A stretch of 47,677 nucleotides of DNA from Clostridiales bacterium (lineage in GTDB: Bacteria > Bacillota > Clostridia > Lachnospirales > Lachnospiraceae), in the NCBI GenBank assembly GCA_022778745.1, contig JALFSR010000100.1, forward strand, positions 1-47,677, in the 5' to 3' direction. The stretch's first letter is position 1. Every line of letters begins with the position of its first letter. The translations under genes were made by a program, and so were the position numbers. Below, piece by piece: positions 8,157 to 16,201 of the stretch. Below the pieces are notes generated by a model, which was given only the letters and a program-made list of their open reading frames with translations, searched no databases and was not told where the DNA came from.

Positions 8157-9014
8157 ATGGCACGTTCAATCAACACCCGTGAAATTTCAATCGTTAATCG
8201 TAACGAAATGGTTAAAAAACTTCTTGCCGACCTGCACGACGGCAAACACGAGCCCATGTCCGAAGAGGAAGAGCAGACCGCCTTTGCGGATAGGAATGCA
8301 CACCGCGAAGAAATAATTCAGCGTAATCTGCTTTTTGTTTATTCGGTAGCAAAGAGATATGCAAGAGACAGCGAAATGCTTTGCGATTATTTTAGCGAGG
8401 GCGCGATAGGGCTTGCAGATGCGGTCGATAGATTTGAGCCACAAAGAGGATTCAAGTTCATTTCATTCGCGGTTCATTACATTCGTGCATACATGTCCGC
8501 ATACGCAAAGGAGAGCGGCTTGGTAAAATCAAGCAACGCGAGCAAAATCGGCTCAAAGGTAAAGGACTACGAGGCACGTTATTATGCCGAAAACGGCAAG
8601 ATGCCGACCGATGCCGAAATTTTGTCTTACCTTAAAAACGAGCATGGTATCGACGTAAAATTTACCTCAGAGATACATGGCGCGACCTTTACTGCACTTG
8701 ACGCAAAGATAGACACCGATAGCGATGAGACCGCGAGCGAAGTGGGCGAAGTAGCGAGACGGACTGCAAGTGTCAACGACGTTGAAACGAAGATTGAGGA
8801 CGATAACAAAAAGGAGACGATTAACATACTCCTCAACTGCAAAGCAATTTCGGAAACTGAAAGGGAAGTCCTTAAGTTATGGTATTTGCAAGGATGGAAA
8901 AAAGAAAGAATCGCTAACAAGTTAGGACTAACGGGCGAGCGCATAAGACAGATACAAGCGACCGCGCTCAAGAAGTTGAAAGGTTATGCAGAACGCCACA
9001 ATTTGACTGCATAA
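8157..9014 (+). CDS. Sigma-70 family RNA polymerase sigma factor
   Basis: 285 residues. Region 2 spans about 52-120 (RNLLFVYSVAKRYAR, YFSEGAIGLADAVDRFEP, GFKFISFAVHYIRAYM), with the core-binding and -10-recognition helices. A short region 3 follows, and region 4 spans about 225-280 with a helix-turn-helix (KKERIANKLGLTGERIRQIQ). It resembles the short Bacteroidota primary sigma in length but diverges in the -10 recognition helix, where an aromatic WW pair is replaced by HY. It could redirect host RNA polymerase, perhaps to promoters without TAnnTTTG. Three AAAACGATTT boxes and a strong host-type promoter precede it. It is monocistronic. Confidence 0.95.
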   Translation: MARSINTREISIVNRNEMVKKLLADLHDGKHEPMSEEEEQTAFADRNAHREEIIQRNLLFVYSVAKRYARDSEMLCDYFSEGAIGLADAVDRFEPQRGFKFISFAVHYIRAYMSAYAKESGLVKSSNASKIGSKVKDYEARYYAENGKMPTDAEILSYLKNEHGIDVKFTSEIHGATFTALDAKIDTDSDETASEVGEVARRTASVNDVETKIEDDNKKETINILLNCKAISETEREVLKLWYLQGWKKERIANKLGLTGERIRQIQATALKKLKGYAERHNLTA

Positions 9015-9032
9015 AGCGGCTACAAGGGATTT

Positions 9033-9066
9033 AAATAGGTAGGATGATAAGTCTTACCTATTTTTT
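9033..9066 (+). terminator. Intrinsic terminator
   Basis: AAATAGGTA pairs with TACCTATTT, followed by a T-run. Confidence 0.85.
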
Positions 9067-9318
9067 ATTATCGTTGAAAATAAAACGTTTTAACGGGGAA
9101 TTAAAAAAATTAATTTTTTTCTTGGATATATGGAAAAAGTTTTTATTTTATAGGATAATAGAGCGATAATAGTGAAAGGATAATTTTAGCATGATAGGGA
9201 TTAATCTATAAAATAAATTTAATTTTGAAATGTGCAAGGGCATAAAACGATTTACACAAAAAAAGTTTATTAAAACGATTTTTATTAAAAAAGTCTTGCA
9301 AGAATAAAAAAAGGTTCG
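9067..9318. repeat. Intergenic cassette with paired dispersed repeats
   Basis: AAAACGTTTT at 9082-9091, TTATTTTATAGGATAATA at 9143-9160 and its inverse (ATTAATCTATAAAATAA) at 9200-9217, then AAAACGATTT at 9244-9253 and 9272-9281. No ORF. Confidence 0.75.
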
Positions 9319-9326
9319 TACCTTTG
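9319..9326 (+). promoter_or_regulatory. Promoter -7 element
   Basis: TACCTTTG before the small membrane protein gene. Confidence 0.7.
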
Positions 9327-9370
9327 CAAAAGCAAGATAAGAAAAGGGCAACGAAGTCAGCCTATATGAA

Positions 9371-9565
9371 ATGACTTTTAAATTTTTAAAAATTATGATA
9401 GCAACGATTTTCGCCACACTTCAAACCATTTTGTATTGGGCATTTTATATTATAATTGTAGGTGGCTTGTTAGTTTTATTTATTGGTCAGCAAATACAAG
9501 ATAGCAAGGTAATCATAGAGGATATAAAGGCTGAGAGGGCAGAGAGGAAGAAAATGAACAAATAA
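9371..9565 (+). CDS. Small single-pass membrane protein
   Basis: 64 residues. A long hydrophobic helix (residues ~9-41) is followed by a charged cytoplasmic-type tail (DIKAERAERKKMNK). A second in-frame ATG at 9395 could be the true start and would shorten the hydrophobic part by eight residues. Function unknown; the size and layout resemble phage inner-membrane proteins such as exclusion factors. Confidence 0.75.
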   Translation: MTFKFLKIMIATIFATLQTILYWAFYIIIVGGLLVLFIGQQIQDSKVIIEDIKAERAERKKMNK

Positions 9566-9912
9566 ACAAAATTAATTTTAATATATATGCCGTTTTTGTT
9601 GTAAATCAGTCTATTTAAGGACGGGAAACAAGTTGAACGAGAGTTCGGCTTGTTTTTTTGTTATGATTGAAAATAAAACGTTTAAATAAAAAAGTTAAAT
9701 TTTATTTGGATATATGGAGAAGATTTTTATTTTATAGGATAATAGAAAATATAAGAATAAGATTTAATTTTGGCTTTATATGGATTAATCTATAAAATAA
9801 AGACAAATTTGAGAAAAGCAAATGCATAAAACGATTTATATAGAAAAAGTTTACTAAAACGATTTTTATGAAAAAAGTTTTAAAAATAGTTGCATATATC
9901 AAAAAAGGTTCG
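9566..9912. repeat. Intergenic cassette with paired dispersed repeats
   Basis: AAAACGTTTA at 9675-9684, TTATTTTATAGGATAATA at 9727-9744, its inverse at 9784-9800, AAAACGATTT at 9828-9837 and 9856-9865. Same order as in the previous intergenic space. No ORF seen. Confidence 0.75.
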
Positions 9913-9920
9913 TACCTTTG
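9913..9920 (+). promoter_or_regulatory. Promoter -7 element
   Basis: TACCTTTG, 57 nt before ATG 9978. Confidence 0.7.
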
Positions 9921-9977
9921 CAGAAGTCAAATAAGAAATGGCTAAGAATTAAGTTTAACAATTTTAAATTTTCAGTT

Positions 9978-10460
9978 ATGAAAAGACAAGTTTTGTTCAG
10001 CAACGAACCTTTAAAAATTACTGACGAATTGAGAAAGGAGTTTTTTGAATCAATGGGATACGAGGGAACGGATGAAGAAATAAGCGAATACTATGCAGAC
10101 GATATTAAGGATTTAATCGCTAATATGGAGTACGCAAAAGACAAGGACGGAAATGATTTATGGGGCGCTAAAGTAGTCATTTCGGGAACGTTAGGATTGT
10201 GGGACGGCAAAAAGACAATAGTCCCCGAAGTTGCAAAAGACTTTGAACACGCATTATGGCTATGCATTGATAATGCAGACTATTGTAAAGTCTATAAAGA
10301 ATATAGCAAGATTATAATCGAAGCCACGCATCACGACGGAACAAACGTATTTACTTTGCAGTTCCTAACAGAAGACGCGGAAATGAAATATAACTATGGC
10401 GCGGATTTAAAATTTACTAATAGAAGAAATTTACGAACATTAGGCAAATACTTGTTTTAG
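9978..10460 (+). CDS. Hypothetical protein, 160 aa
   Basis: Not recognised; acidic, no membrane segment. An upstream in-frame codon at 9918 would place the start inside the -7 element, so ATG 9978 is chosen; it also has the standard leader (AAGTTTAACAATTTTAAATT) seen before many genes here. Ends in TAG. Confidence 0.8.
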   Translation: MKRQVLFSNEPLKITDELRKEFFESMGYEGTDEEISEYYADDIKDLIANMEYAKDKDGNDLWGAKVVISGTLGLWDGKKTIVPEVAKDFEHALWLCIDNADYCKVYKEYSKIIIEATHHDGTNVFTLQFLTEDAEMKYNYGADLKFTNRRNLRTLGKYLF

Positions 10461-10484
10461 AAACTGAAACAAGCCGTGCGGATA

Positions 10485-10535
10485 AATAGGGATTGAGGGA
10501 AAAAATTAATTTTCCTCAGTTCCTATTTTTTTTTT
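10485..10535 (+). terminator. Intrinsic terminator
   Basis: TAGGGATTGAGGGAAAA pairs imperfectly with TTTTCCTCAGTTCCTA, followed by T8. Confidence 0.8.
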
Positions 10536-10564
10536 AATTTTATTTGGATAAATGAATTTTTTTA

Positions 10565-10866
10565 TTATTTTATAGGATAATAGGCTTATAGGATTTAGTC
10601 AAAACAATGATAAGGGAAAGATTTAATTTTAACGTTTTATTTTGACTTATTTTATGAAAGATAAGGGATTTATCCTAAAATAAAAGAAAGTGGCTAAAAT
10701 AGGCTAAAAATGGGTGAATATCGCTTATAACTGAAATAGGCTACATAATATTATATAGGTTTAGGCTTTTTAATATTATAGGCTATTATCCTATAAAATA
10801 AAATTAATTTTGGGATATGCAAAACATAAAACGGTTTAGGTGAAAAAAAGTTTACTAAAACGATTT
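10565..10866. repeat. Long intergenic space with dispersed repeats
   Basis: TTATTTTATAGGATAATA at 10565-10582 and its inverse at 10784-10801; AAAACGGTTT at 10828-10837 and AAAACGATTT at 10857-10866. Between them (about 10618-10740) lies a block containing GAAAGTGGCTAAAATAGGCT that recurs at 24268-24375 and, in shorter form, near 12735. No ORF. Confidence 0.7.
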
Positions 10867-10913
10867 TTATCAAAAAAAAGTCAAAAAAGTTTTGCAGATT
10901 AAAAAAATAGTAT

Positions 10914-10921
10914 TAACTTTG
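10914..10921 (+). promoter_or_regulatory. Promoter -7 element
   Basis: TAACTTTG before the acidic protein gene at 10997. Confidence 0.65.
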
Positions 10922-10996
10922 CCTATGGAAATGAGGGAAAACCCTCAACGGCAACAAGCCTGCCGATTTTGAAACGGCTTTAATTCCTATAAGATT

Positions 10997-11401
10997 ATGA
11001 AAGGAATGACATTTGAAAAATTTGAAGAAATCTTCAAAACGTTGGACGATTCTGAAAAAGTTGAATTGTGGAACGAACTTTGTGATGATTATGCCTATGA
11101 AGAGCGGCTGTATAATATGGACGACCTTGACGACCTTTTGGGCGACAGAAAGCCAAGTGAGTTGCTGACAATGGTAGATGACGACTTTAATTATAATGAT
11201 GATTACTTTTACTTTGACGGGTACGGAAGACTCTGTTCAATAAACTACCTTGAAATCTTCTTTAGTCAGGGCAGGGGCGATATTGGGGAGATATATGAAT
11301 GGCTAAAGGATAATGACAAACTTCAAGAGTTTGCCGAGGAGAACGACCCAGATTATAATGAGGAGGATTGGGAAGAAGACGAGGACAACGAGGATGAGTA
11401 A
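10997..11401 (+). CDS. Very acidic hypothetical protein, 134 aa
   Basis: Rich in Asp and Glu throughout, with an almost purely acidic tail (EEDWEEDEDNEDE). Not recognised. Such composition occurs in DNA-mimic inhibitors, but nothing here proves that role. The stop codon is immediately followed by a TACTC-n4-GAGTA palindrome. Confidence 0.8.
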   Translation: MKGMTFEKFEEIFKTLDDSEKVELWNELCDDYAYEERLYNMDDLDDLLGDRKPSELLTMVDDDFNYNDDYFYFDGYGRLCSINYLEIFFSQGRGDIGEIYEWLKDNDKLQEFAEENDPDYNEEDWEEDEDNEDE

Positions 11402-11444
11402 TACTCAAATGAGTACCCATGCTTTTTGTGGGTGTGGGTACTCT
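11402..11444 (+). terminator. Palindrome and hairpin at gene end
   Basis: TACTCAAATGAGTA (11402-11415) directly after the stop; its right half also starts a larger hairpin, GAGTACCCA...TGGGTACTC (11411-11443). The T-run after it is weak. Confidence 0.6.
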
Positions 11445-11492
11445 AAAATTTTTAAAAAATATTTTCAGTTAAACAATTTTAAATTTTAGATT

Positions 11493-11675
11493 ATGTACAG
11501 AATTGTATCAACGACCTTTGGCGATGTTATCTTTATTGAAAGAAATGGGGAAATAGAAGTTTTTAGTGGTAGAAACCTCAACGATTATGAGGGCACGGCA
11601 AACGTGGATTTAAACACCGCTACGGATAGAGAACTGATTACCCTTGCAGAGAAAAAAATTAAAATGAGGGCGTAA
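11493..11675 (+). CDS. Hypothetical small protein, 60 aa
   Basis: Not recognised. It has the standard leader (AAACAATTTTAAATTTTAG) before ATG but no clear -7 element, so it may be read through from the preceding gene. Confidence 0.7.
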   Translation: MYRIVSTTFGDVIFIERNGEIEVFSGRNLNDYEGTANVDLNTATDRELITLAEKKIKMRA

Positions 11676-11713
11676 AAAGAAAATCAGTGGTCTATATCAT
11701 ATTTTATTTTCAT

Positions 11714-11752
11714 AAGTGTAAATGGCTGTGAAGTCCTTTGCACTTTTTTTTA
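11714..11752 (+). terminator. Intrinsic terminator
   Basis: AAGTGTAAA pairs with TTTGCACTT, followed by T-run. Confidence 0.8.
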
Positions 11753-11780
11753 TTTTTTCTTGGAGATTTGATTTTTTTTA

Positions 11781-11922
11781 TTATTTTATAGAATAATAGT
11801 TAAGATTTGGGAACTGAAATAAAATTAATACGTTTAGGGTTTATCCTATAAAATAAAATTAATTTTGACAATTCCAAAACCATAAAACGATTTAATTGGA
11901 AAAAGTTTATTAAAACGATTTT
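11781..11922. repeat. Intergenic dispersed repeats
   Basis: TTATTTTATAGAATAATA at 11781-11798, inverse copy at 11839-11856, AAAACGATTT at 11883-11892 and 11913-11922. Confidence 0.75.
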
Positions 11923-11969
11923 TATCAAAAAAAAGTCAAAAAAGTTTTGTATATATGGAAAAAGGTTTG

Positions 11970-11977
11970 TACCTTTG
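11970..11977 (+). promoter_or_regulatory. Promoter -7 element
   Basis: TACCTTTG, 38 nt before ATG 12016. Confidence 0.7.
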
Positions 11978-12015
11978 CAATAGTTAAAAGTTAAACCAAT
12001 AAACAATTTTTGATT

Positions 12016-12516
12016 ATGGCAAAATTTGGAAAATTTGTAGGCAAGAAAGATGAGCCTATTAGCAAGCAGGAAATAGCAGAGTTCATGAGCCGTTTTTCCT
12101 TGCTTGTAGCAGAATACGATGATACTTTAGTATTAAATTATCATATCAGTGAGTTGGGCGGTCTTATTATCAATTTTAACGGCAAGCCTAAAAAGTTTAG
12201 AAACGTTCTTGGTAGCCGTATTACGTTTAACGGGATTTTTTTCGCTATATATAAGCAAAGTGGCTATATTGACAATTTCGATTGGTGTAAAAAGGAAGTC
12301 AAGGACAAAACGAAACCCGAAAAGGATTACGATTCTGCACCACCATTCCAATACTCAGTATATCTACGCGTTATGGGTTCTGAAATCCCCTACAGACATA
12401 GAAACGAAGAGGGTATTGCTCCTAAAAGTTCATTTCAGTACGGCACAGAATTTGAAGACATTGATTTTACTGAAAGTATTAAAGACTTGTTTGAAAGACA
12501 ACTAAGGGCAAAATAA
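12016..12516 (+). CDS. Hypothetical protein, paralogue family 1
   Basis: 166 residues. Clearly homologous along its length to the protein at 27835 (shared KFRNV..SRI.FNGI, NFDWCK.EVKDKTKPEKDY, SAPPFQYS, EIPYR) and distantly to the shorter one at 34606. Function unknown. ATG 12016 is preferred over the TTG at 12010 because GATTATGG is the common start context here. Confidence 0.85.
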   Translation: MAKFGKFVGKKDEPISKQEIAEFMSRFSLLVAEYDDTLVLNYHISELGGLIINFNGKPKKFRNVLGSRITFNGIFFAIYKQSGYIDNFDWCKKEVKDKTKPEKDYDSAPPFQYSVYLRVMGSEIPYRHRNEEGIAPKSSFQYGTEFEDIDFTESIKDLFERQLRAK

Positions 12517-12541
12517 CGCGCCTACGTACATACATTTTAAG

Positions 12542-12577
12542 GATTGAGGAAATTTAATTTTTCTCAATCTTTTTTTA
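12542..12577 (+). terminator. Intrinsic terminator
   Basis: GATTGAGGAAA pairs with TTTCTCAATC, then T7. Confidence 0.85.
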
Positions 12578-12605
12578 TTTTTATTTGGATATATCAAAAA
12601 GTTTT

Positions 12606-12908
12606 TTATTTTATAGGATAATACAAAACATTAAAACCTAAAAATTAAATTTCCATTTAAATCGGTTTATTTGGGGCAATAATATAAAATATGATTAATC
12701 CCTCCACCTAATAGGTATAACGCCCAAATAGAGCCTAAAAATGGGCAAATATGGGATTCAGCAGATTAAACTATAATAGGCAGAAGAAAATATAAACAAT
12801 TATATACTGAGATGATAAAAAAATTAAGATTTTTCTTGCATATAAGGAAAAAGTTTTTATTTTATAGGATAATAGGCAAAGATTTAATTTTCAGATGTAA
12901 AACGATTT
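12606..12908. repeat. Intergenic space with two copies of the 18-bp repeat
   Basis: TTATTTTATAGGATAATA at 12606-12623 and again at 12857-12874 (direct orientation), AAAACGATTT at 12899-12908. Between them is AT-rich sequence with GAGCCTAAAAATGGGCAAAT (about 12732-12751), related to the blocks at 10690 and 24345. No ORF; the doubled repeat suggests a lost gene. Confidence 0.7.
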
Positions 12909-12945
12909 ATATAAAAAAAAGTTTGGCAGTACGGAAAATTGTTCT

Positions 12946-12953
12946 TATCTTTG
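12946..12953 (+). promoter_or_regulatory. Promoter -7 element
   Basis: TATCTTTG before the gene at 13017, with TTTG at 12922-12925. Confidence 0.7.
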
Positions 12954-13016
12954 CATCGTAGTTGAGAAAGGAAAACAACTACAAGGTAAGTTTAACAATT
13001 TTAATTTTTTTCGGTT

Positions 13017-13427
13017 ATGGGAAAAAGTTTTAGCAAGTGGGGTGAAAAGGAGTTCAGAGAGTACCTCAATGGTGAGGGCAAAGAGCAGGCAGAAAGATTC
13101 GTTAAGAATATGAAGAAAGGAAATATCGCGGCAGTGGTTAAGCACGTCGCAAAGAGCGGTATGTCCCGTGAGGTATGTTTCTATGCCTTAGAGGTGAATG
13201 AGGACGGGAGTGTATATTCATACGAGATAAATAAGTTTATTGCAAGGGCAGGCGGTTTCAAAATAGCAACAGACCCGTATGGGTTTGAAACGGATGTAAT
13301 TTTGAACGGATTTGGGTTTGATGTCATCTATGCTTGCTTGGAACACGTCTATAACCATATCAAGGAATACACCGACTTGACGGACAAGAGTTTCAGTGAT
13401 GTATATAGAGGTTACAGCCTATTGTAA
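13017..13427 (+). CDS. Hypothetical phage protein, 136 aa
   Basis: Not assigned. A central KHVAKSGMSREVCFYALEV segment followed by an N..I..A..F motif recalls a small protein type I have seen in phage genomes, but no function is known to me. Start supported by the AAGTTTAACAATTTTAATTT leader. Confidence 0.8.
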   Translation: MGKSFSKWGEKEFREYLNGEGKEQAERFVKNMKKGNIAAVVKHVAKSGMSREVCFYALEVNEDGSVYSYEINKFIARAGGFKIATDPYGFETDVILNGFGFDVIYACLEHVYNHIKEYTDLTDKSFSDVYRGYSLL

Positions 13428-13428
13428 T

Positions 13429-13444
13429 ATACTCGGTTGAGTAT
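13429..13444. repeat. TACTC-n4-GAGTA palindrome
   Basis: ATACTCGGTTGAGTAT, one base after the stop codon of the 136-residue gene, not followed by a T-run. Confidence 0.8.
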
Positions 13445-13455
13445 CAATAAGGAGT

Positions 13456-13491
13456 AATGCAGGGAATATAAAAATTCTCTGCATTTTTTTT
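13456..13491 (+). terminator. Intrinsic terminator
   Basis: AATGCAGGGAAT pairs with ATTCTCTGCATT, then T8. The 18-bp repeat follows at 13523-13540. Confidence 0.85.
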
Positions 13492-13612
13492 ATGCTTTTG
13501 TTTGGAAATATCATTTATTTTTTTATTTTATAGGATAATAGGCTTAATATCCTAATATCAATTAAATCGTTTTATGGTGAAAATTAAATTTTGCTGTCTT
13601 AATTTTTTTGCC

Positions 13613-13620
13613 TATATTTG
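13613..13620 (+). promoter_or_regulatory. Promoter -7 element
   Basis: TATATTTG, 42 nt before ATG 13663. Confidence 0.7.
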
Positions 13621-13662
13621 CAATAACAAAAACAATATTAATAAACTTAATTATTAAGAATT

Positions 13663-14067
13663 ATGGCAACAAGAGACAATTTACAGATTATTGATGGCGG
13701 CAGGTGGAATGGCACATATGCTTGTTTACTCAATGATAAAAGGTATCAGACAGATGTTATCTATAACGGCAATAAATGGGTTTATGGCTTGCGTGTTTGC
13801 GACCCTAAACGCCCCGTAGTCGTGTTATCAACCAATAATCTAAATGAAAGGTATTTGAGAGAGTTTCTGCCAACATTGAAAGGTGCAAAACAAGTCTTTT
13901 ATAAAGTTTGCGACAACTATGACGAAGACCCGTATGGGAGAAAAATCAAATGCGGTACATATTCTTATGAAATATGGGATTTGCGAAGTCTTTTTGACTG
14001 CACAAAGGATATTACTGAATTTCTTAATTATGAAGAAAGGGAACTGCTAAAAAATCATAAAGGTTAA
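13663..14067 (+). CDS. Hypothetical protein, 134 aa
   Basis: Not recognised; mixed alpha/beta composition, no membrane segment. Standard leader ending AAGAATTATG. Confidence 0.8.
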   Translation: MATRDNLQIIDGGRWNGTYACLLNDKRYQTDVIYNGNKWVYGLRVCDPKRPVVVLSTNNLNERYLREFLPTLKGAKQVFYKVCDNYDEDPYGRKIKCGTYSYEIWDLRSLFDCTKDITEFLNYEERELLKNHKG

Positions 14068-14103
14068 ACCTTAATTAAATTTTGCAGAAATAAAAACTTT
14101 GAT

Positions 14104-14111
14104 TATATTTG
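14104..14111 (+). promoter_or_regulatory. Promoter -7 element
   Basis: TATATTTG serving the genes at 14163 and 14409. Confidence 0.7.
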
Positions 14112-14162
14112 CAAGTGTAAAGGAAACAAAACAAGTCTAACAACTAAAGGTAAAATTTGATT

Positions 14163-14387
14163 ATGGCTAAAAGAGTGATATTCTCAAAGATTTATTCTGA
14201 CGGGATTGAAAGAAAAACCGAAAGGGATTGCAATACTGAGACAGAGATGAGGAAATGTTTCGATGAGTGCGTGGAATCCTTTGAAGAATTCTGCAAGAAG
14301 TTCGGTGCATTTGACAGACGGGATTATTTTGTGGCAAGTGGAGAGGCTATGGGAATTGTTTTTGCCGTAATGACACTTAATGTCTAA
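14163..14387 (+). CDS. Hypothetical small protein, 74 aa
   Basis: Not recognised. ATG 14163 is chosen over TTG 14157 because of the GATTATGGC context. Confidence 0.75.
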   Translation: MAKRVIFSKIYSDGIERKTERDCNTETEMRKCFDECVESFEEFCKKFGAFDRRDYFVASGEAMGIVFAVMTLNV

Positions 14388-14408
14388 CAATTAAAAATTA
14401 AATAGACT

Positions 14409-14606
14409 ATGATAAAGATTGGAAAGTATTACATTGAGAAAGAGGATGACAAGTTAAACGGACAGCCGTGTGTGTTCTGTACCGCATATCTCGATCCCGA
14501 CAAGGAAAAAGAGGTGTCTATGTTCACTATCAAGGGAACGAAAGGAATGTCTGAAAGCAATATAAACCTCAAAATTATGCAGGAAGTGAAAATGCGGTTG
14601 AGGTAG
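14409..14606 (+). CDS. Hypothetical small protein, 65 aa
   Basis: Not recognised; 21 nt after the preceding gene, so probably co-transcribed with it. A CxxC pair (PCVFC) is present. Confidence 0.75.
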   Translation: MIKIGKYYIEKEDDKLNGQPCVFCTAYLDPDKEKEVSMFTIKGTKGMSESNINLKIMQEVKMRLR

Positions 14607-14636
14607 TAAAAAAAATAGTTGATTGAATTAATGTTC

Positions 14637-14707
14637 TATGGATAGGGTCAGCCGTGAGGTTCGCCCTATCTAAACGTATATTATACTCGATTGAGTATAG
14701 TTTTTTA
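14637..14707 (+). terminator. Two hairpins; the second is a TACTC palindrome with T-run
   Basis: GGATAGGG...CCCTATC is followed by TATACTCGATTGAGTATA (14682-14699) and GTTTTTT. This is the one family member that also looks like an intrinsic terminator. Confidence 0.7.
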
Positions 14708-14791
14708 TTGCGGACTATTATTCTATAAAATAAAAAAAATCCTTTAGAAAAACAAATTTAAATTTAATTTTTTTATTTGGAAAACTTTTAT

Positions 14792-14799
14792 TATATTTG
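14792..14799 (+). promoter_or_regulatory. Promoter -7 element of methyltransferase copy 1
   Basis: TATATTTG, 63 nt before ATG 14863. An inverse 18-bp repeat (TATTATTCTATAAAATAA, 14716-14733) precedes it. Confidence 0.7.
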
Positions 14800-14862
14800 C
14801 ATCGTAAGATAATTACAAAACATTAACAAATTTTATTAAACAATTAAACAAATTTTTTGATT

Positions 14863-15819
14863 ATGGCAAACACAAATCTTTCAAACGCAAAAAGAGCGAA
14901 AAACGATGAGTTCTACACACAACTTTCAGATATTGAGAATGAACTCAAACATTATAAGAATCACTTTGCAGGCAAGGTCGTGTACTGCAACTGCGATGAT
15001 GCGAGAGAATCCAATTTCTTCCGTTTCTTTCAGAAGAAATTCAATGACTATGGCCTTAAGAAACTTATCACTACATCTTATAACGAGAACGGACACGGCT
15101 CTGTATTGGTTTATGAGGGCGACACAAACGGCAACGGCAAACTTGACGACAATGAAGTCAAGGTTAGCGAACTCAAGGGCAATGGAGACTTCCGTTCCGA
15201 GGAATGTATTGAACTTTTGAAAGAAGCCGATATCGTGGTTACAAATCCACCTTTCAGTCTTTTCAGAGAATATATTTCAACATTGGTTCAGTATGACAAG
15301 AAGTTTCTTGTAATTGGAAATCTAAATGCCGTAACATATAAGGAGATTTTCCCGTTATTGAAAGAAAATAAACTTTGGTTGGGTTATACCTATTTTCAAG
15401 GAGGGGCTGCTTATTTTATTGGAGACCCAAGTTTATATGATGAAACCAAAATATCAAACCCTAAAAATGCTTATATAAAAGACGGCAAACTTTTTTGGAG
15501 AGTAAATGGTGTTCGTTGGTTCACCAATCTTGAACATAGTAAACGAAACGAGGAAATTATTCTTTATAAAAAATACACACCAGAAGAATTTTCAAAATAT
15601 GACAACTATGATGCAATAGAAGTGTCAAAGGTCTGTGAAATTCCAAAGGATTATAATGGTGTTATTGGTGTTCCTATATCGTTTTTTGACAAATACAACC
15701 CAAGTCAGTTTGAAATTATAGGTCAAATGGCTAACACAAATATAACAGAGACTAACTTCGGATACCCGTTTGTTGATGGTAAAAAGAAATATGCAAGAAT
15801 TTTAATTCGCAAAAAATAA
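14863..15819 (+). CDS. EcoRI-type N6-adenine DNA methyltransferase, copy 1, with switchable C-terminus
   Basis: 318 residues. Recognised as M.EcoRI-like from the N-terminus (NAKRAKNDEFYTQLSDIE), the catalytic NPPFSLFREYI (N128) and the RWFTNLE and KYNPSQFEI segments. The family methylates adenine using S-adenosylmethionine and protects DNA from cognate cleavage; no EcoRI-like endonuclease is nearby, so it is probably a solitary protective or regulatory enzyme. Residues 1-170 are nearly identical to the copy at 26380, but ~172-215 and the last ~33 residues differ. Codons 281-285 (SQFEI) lie in a 17-bp inverted repeat whose partner (15948-15964) starts a silent alternative tail on the other strand. 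Confidence 0.92.
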   Translation: MANTNLSNAKRAKNDEFYTQLSDIENELKHYKNHFAGKVVYCNCDDARESNFFRFFQKKFNDYGLKKLITTSYNENGHGSVLVYEGDTNGNGKLDDNEVKVSELKGNGDFRSEECIELLKEADIVVTNPPFSLFREYISTLVQYDKKFLVIGNLNAVTYKEIFPLLKENKLWLGYTYFQGGAAYFIGDPSLYDETKISNPKNAYIKDGKLFWRVNGVRWFTNLEHSKRNEEIILYKKYTPEEFSKYDNYDAIEVSKVCEIPKDYNGVIGVPISFFDKYNPSQFEIIGQMANTNITETNFGYPFVDGKKKYARILIRKK

Positions 15820-15964
15820 TCGCGTTATTTTCTTTTAATTAAAATACGTGCGTATGGGTCTTTTTTATTAACCTTGTGCAATGTTAATTGTTTTGGTTTT
15901 TCAAACCCTTGTGCAACCAAAGTGAAAAAATGAGGATTGATATCTACAATTTCAAACTGACTTG
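15701..15964. repeat. Candidate invertible segment at the 3' end of methyltransferase copy 1
   Basis: CAAGTCAGTTTGAAATT at 15701-15717 and its exact inverse complement at 15948-15964. Between them are the live tail (to 15819) and the silent tail (minus strand, 15827 down from 15947). Shorter inverted similarity also exists at the centre, where both tails end in ATTTTAATT...AAATAA. Confidence 0.85.
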
Positions 15965-15966
15965 CC
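15825..15966 (-). pseudogene. Silent alternative C-terminal cassette of methyltransferase copy 1
   Basis: Read on the minus strand in the frame set by the inverted repeat, it encodes ASQFEIVDINPHFF... and ends ...DPYARILIKRK with a TAA stop at 15827-15825. This is the same SQFEI...ARILI+RK layout as the live tail, with a different middle. There is no start codon or promoter, so it can be expressed only after inversion into the gene. About 45 codons. Confidence 0.8.
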
Positions 15967-16016
15967 AAAAAAATAAAAAAATTTTTGAGAAAATCAAGGG
16001 CAAAAACCTATAAATC

Positions 16017-16052
16017 ATCCCTGCAAGCAGAAATGTTTTGCAGGGATTTTTT
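16017..16052 (+). terminator. Intrinsic terminator
   Basis: ATCCCTGCAA pairs with TTGCAGGGAT, then T6; lies beyond the invertible segment, so either tail would be terminated by it. The 18-bp repeat follows at 16072-16089 and AAAACGATTT at 16114-16123. Confidence 0.8.
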
Positions 16053-16172
16053 GTATAATCCAAAAAATTTTTTATTTTATAGAATAATGATACCGACAAT
16101 CCTCAACGTTGACTAAAACGATTTATATCAAATGAGAGCGAAATTTAATTTTGTATATTCAAAACTTTTTTA

Positions 16173-16180
16173 TATATTTG
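16173..16180 (+). promoter_or_regulatory. Promoter -7 element
   Basis: TATATTTG, 21 nt before ATG 16202. Confidence 0.7.
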
Positions 16181-16201
16181 CAGTAACAAACAAATAATGC
16201 T

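Noticed and set aside
10458..10460. TAG reassigned to an amino acid, as in some gut megaphages
   Set aside because: Genes ending in TAG (for example 10460, 25080, 26208) are followed directly by terminators, palindromes or repeats, and read-through would run into these.
15825..15966. Minus-strand methyltransferase piece as an independent small gene
   Set aside because: No start codon, leader or promoter; it fits only as an alternative tail of the opposing gene.
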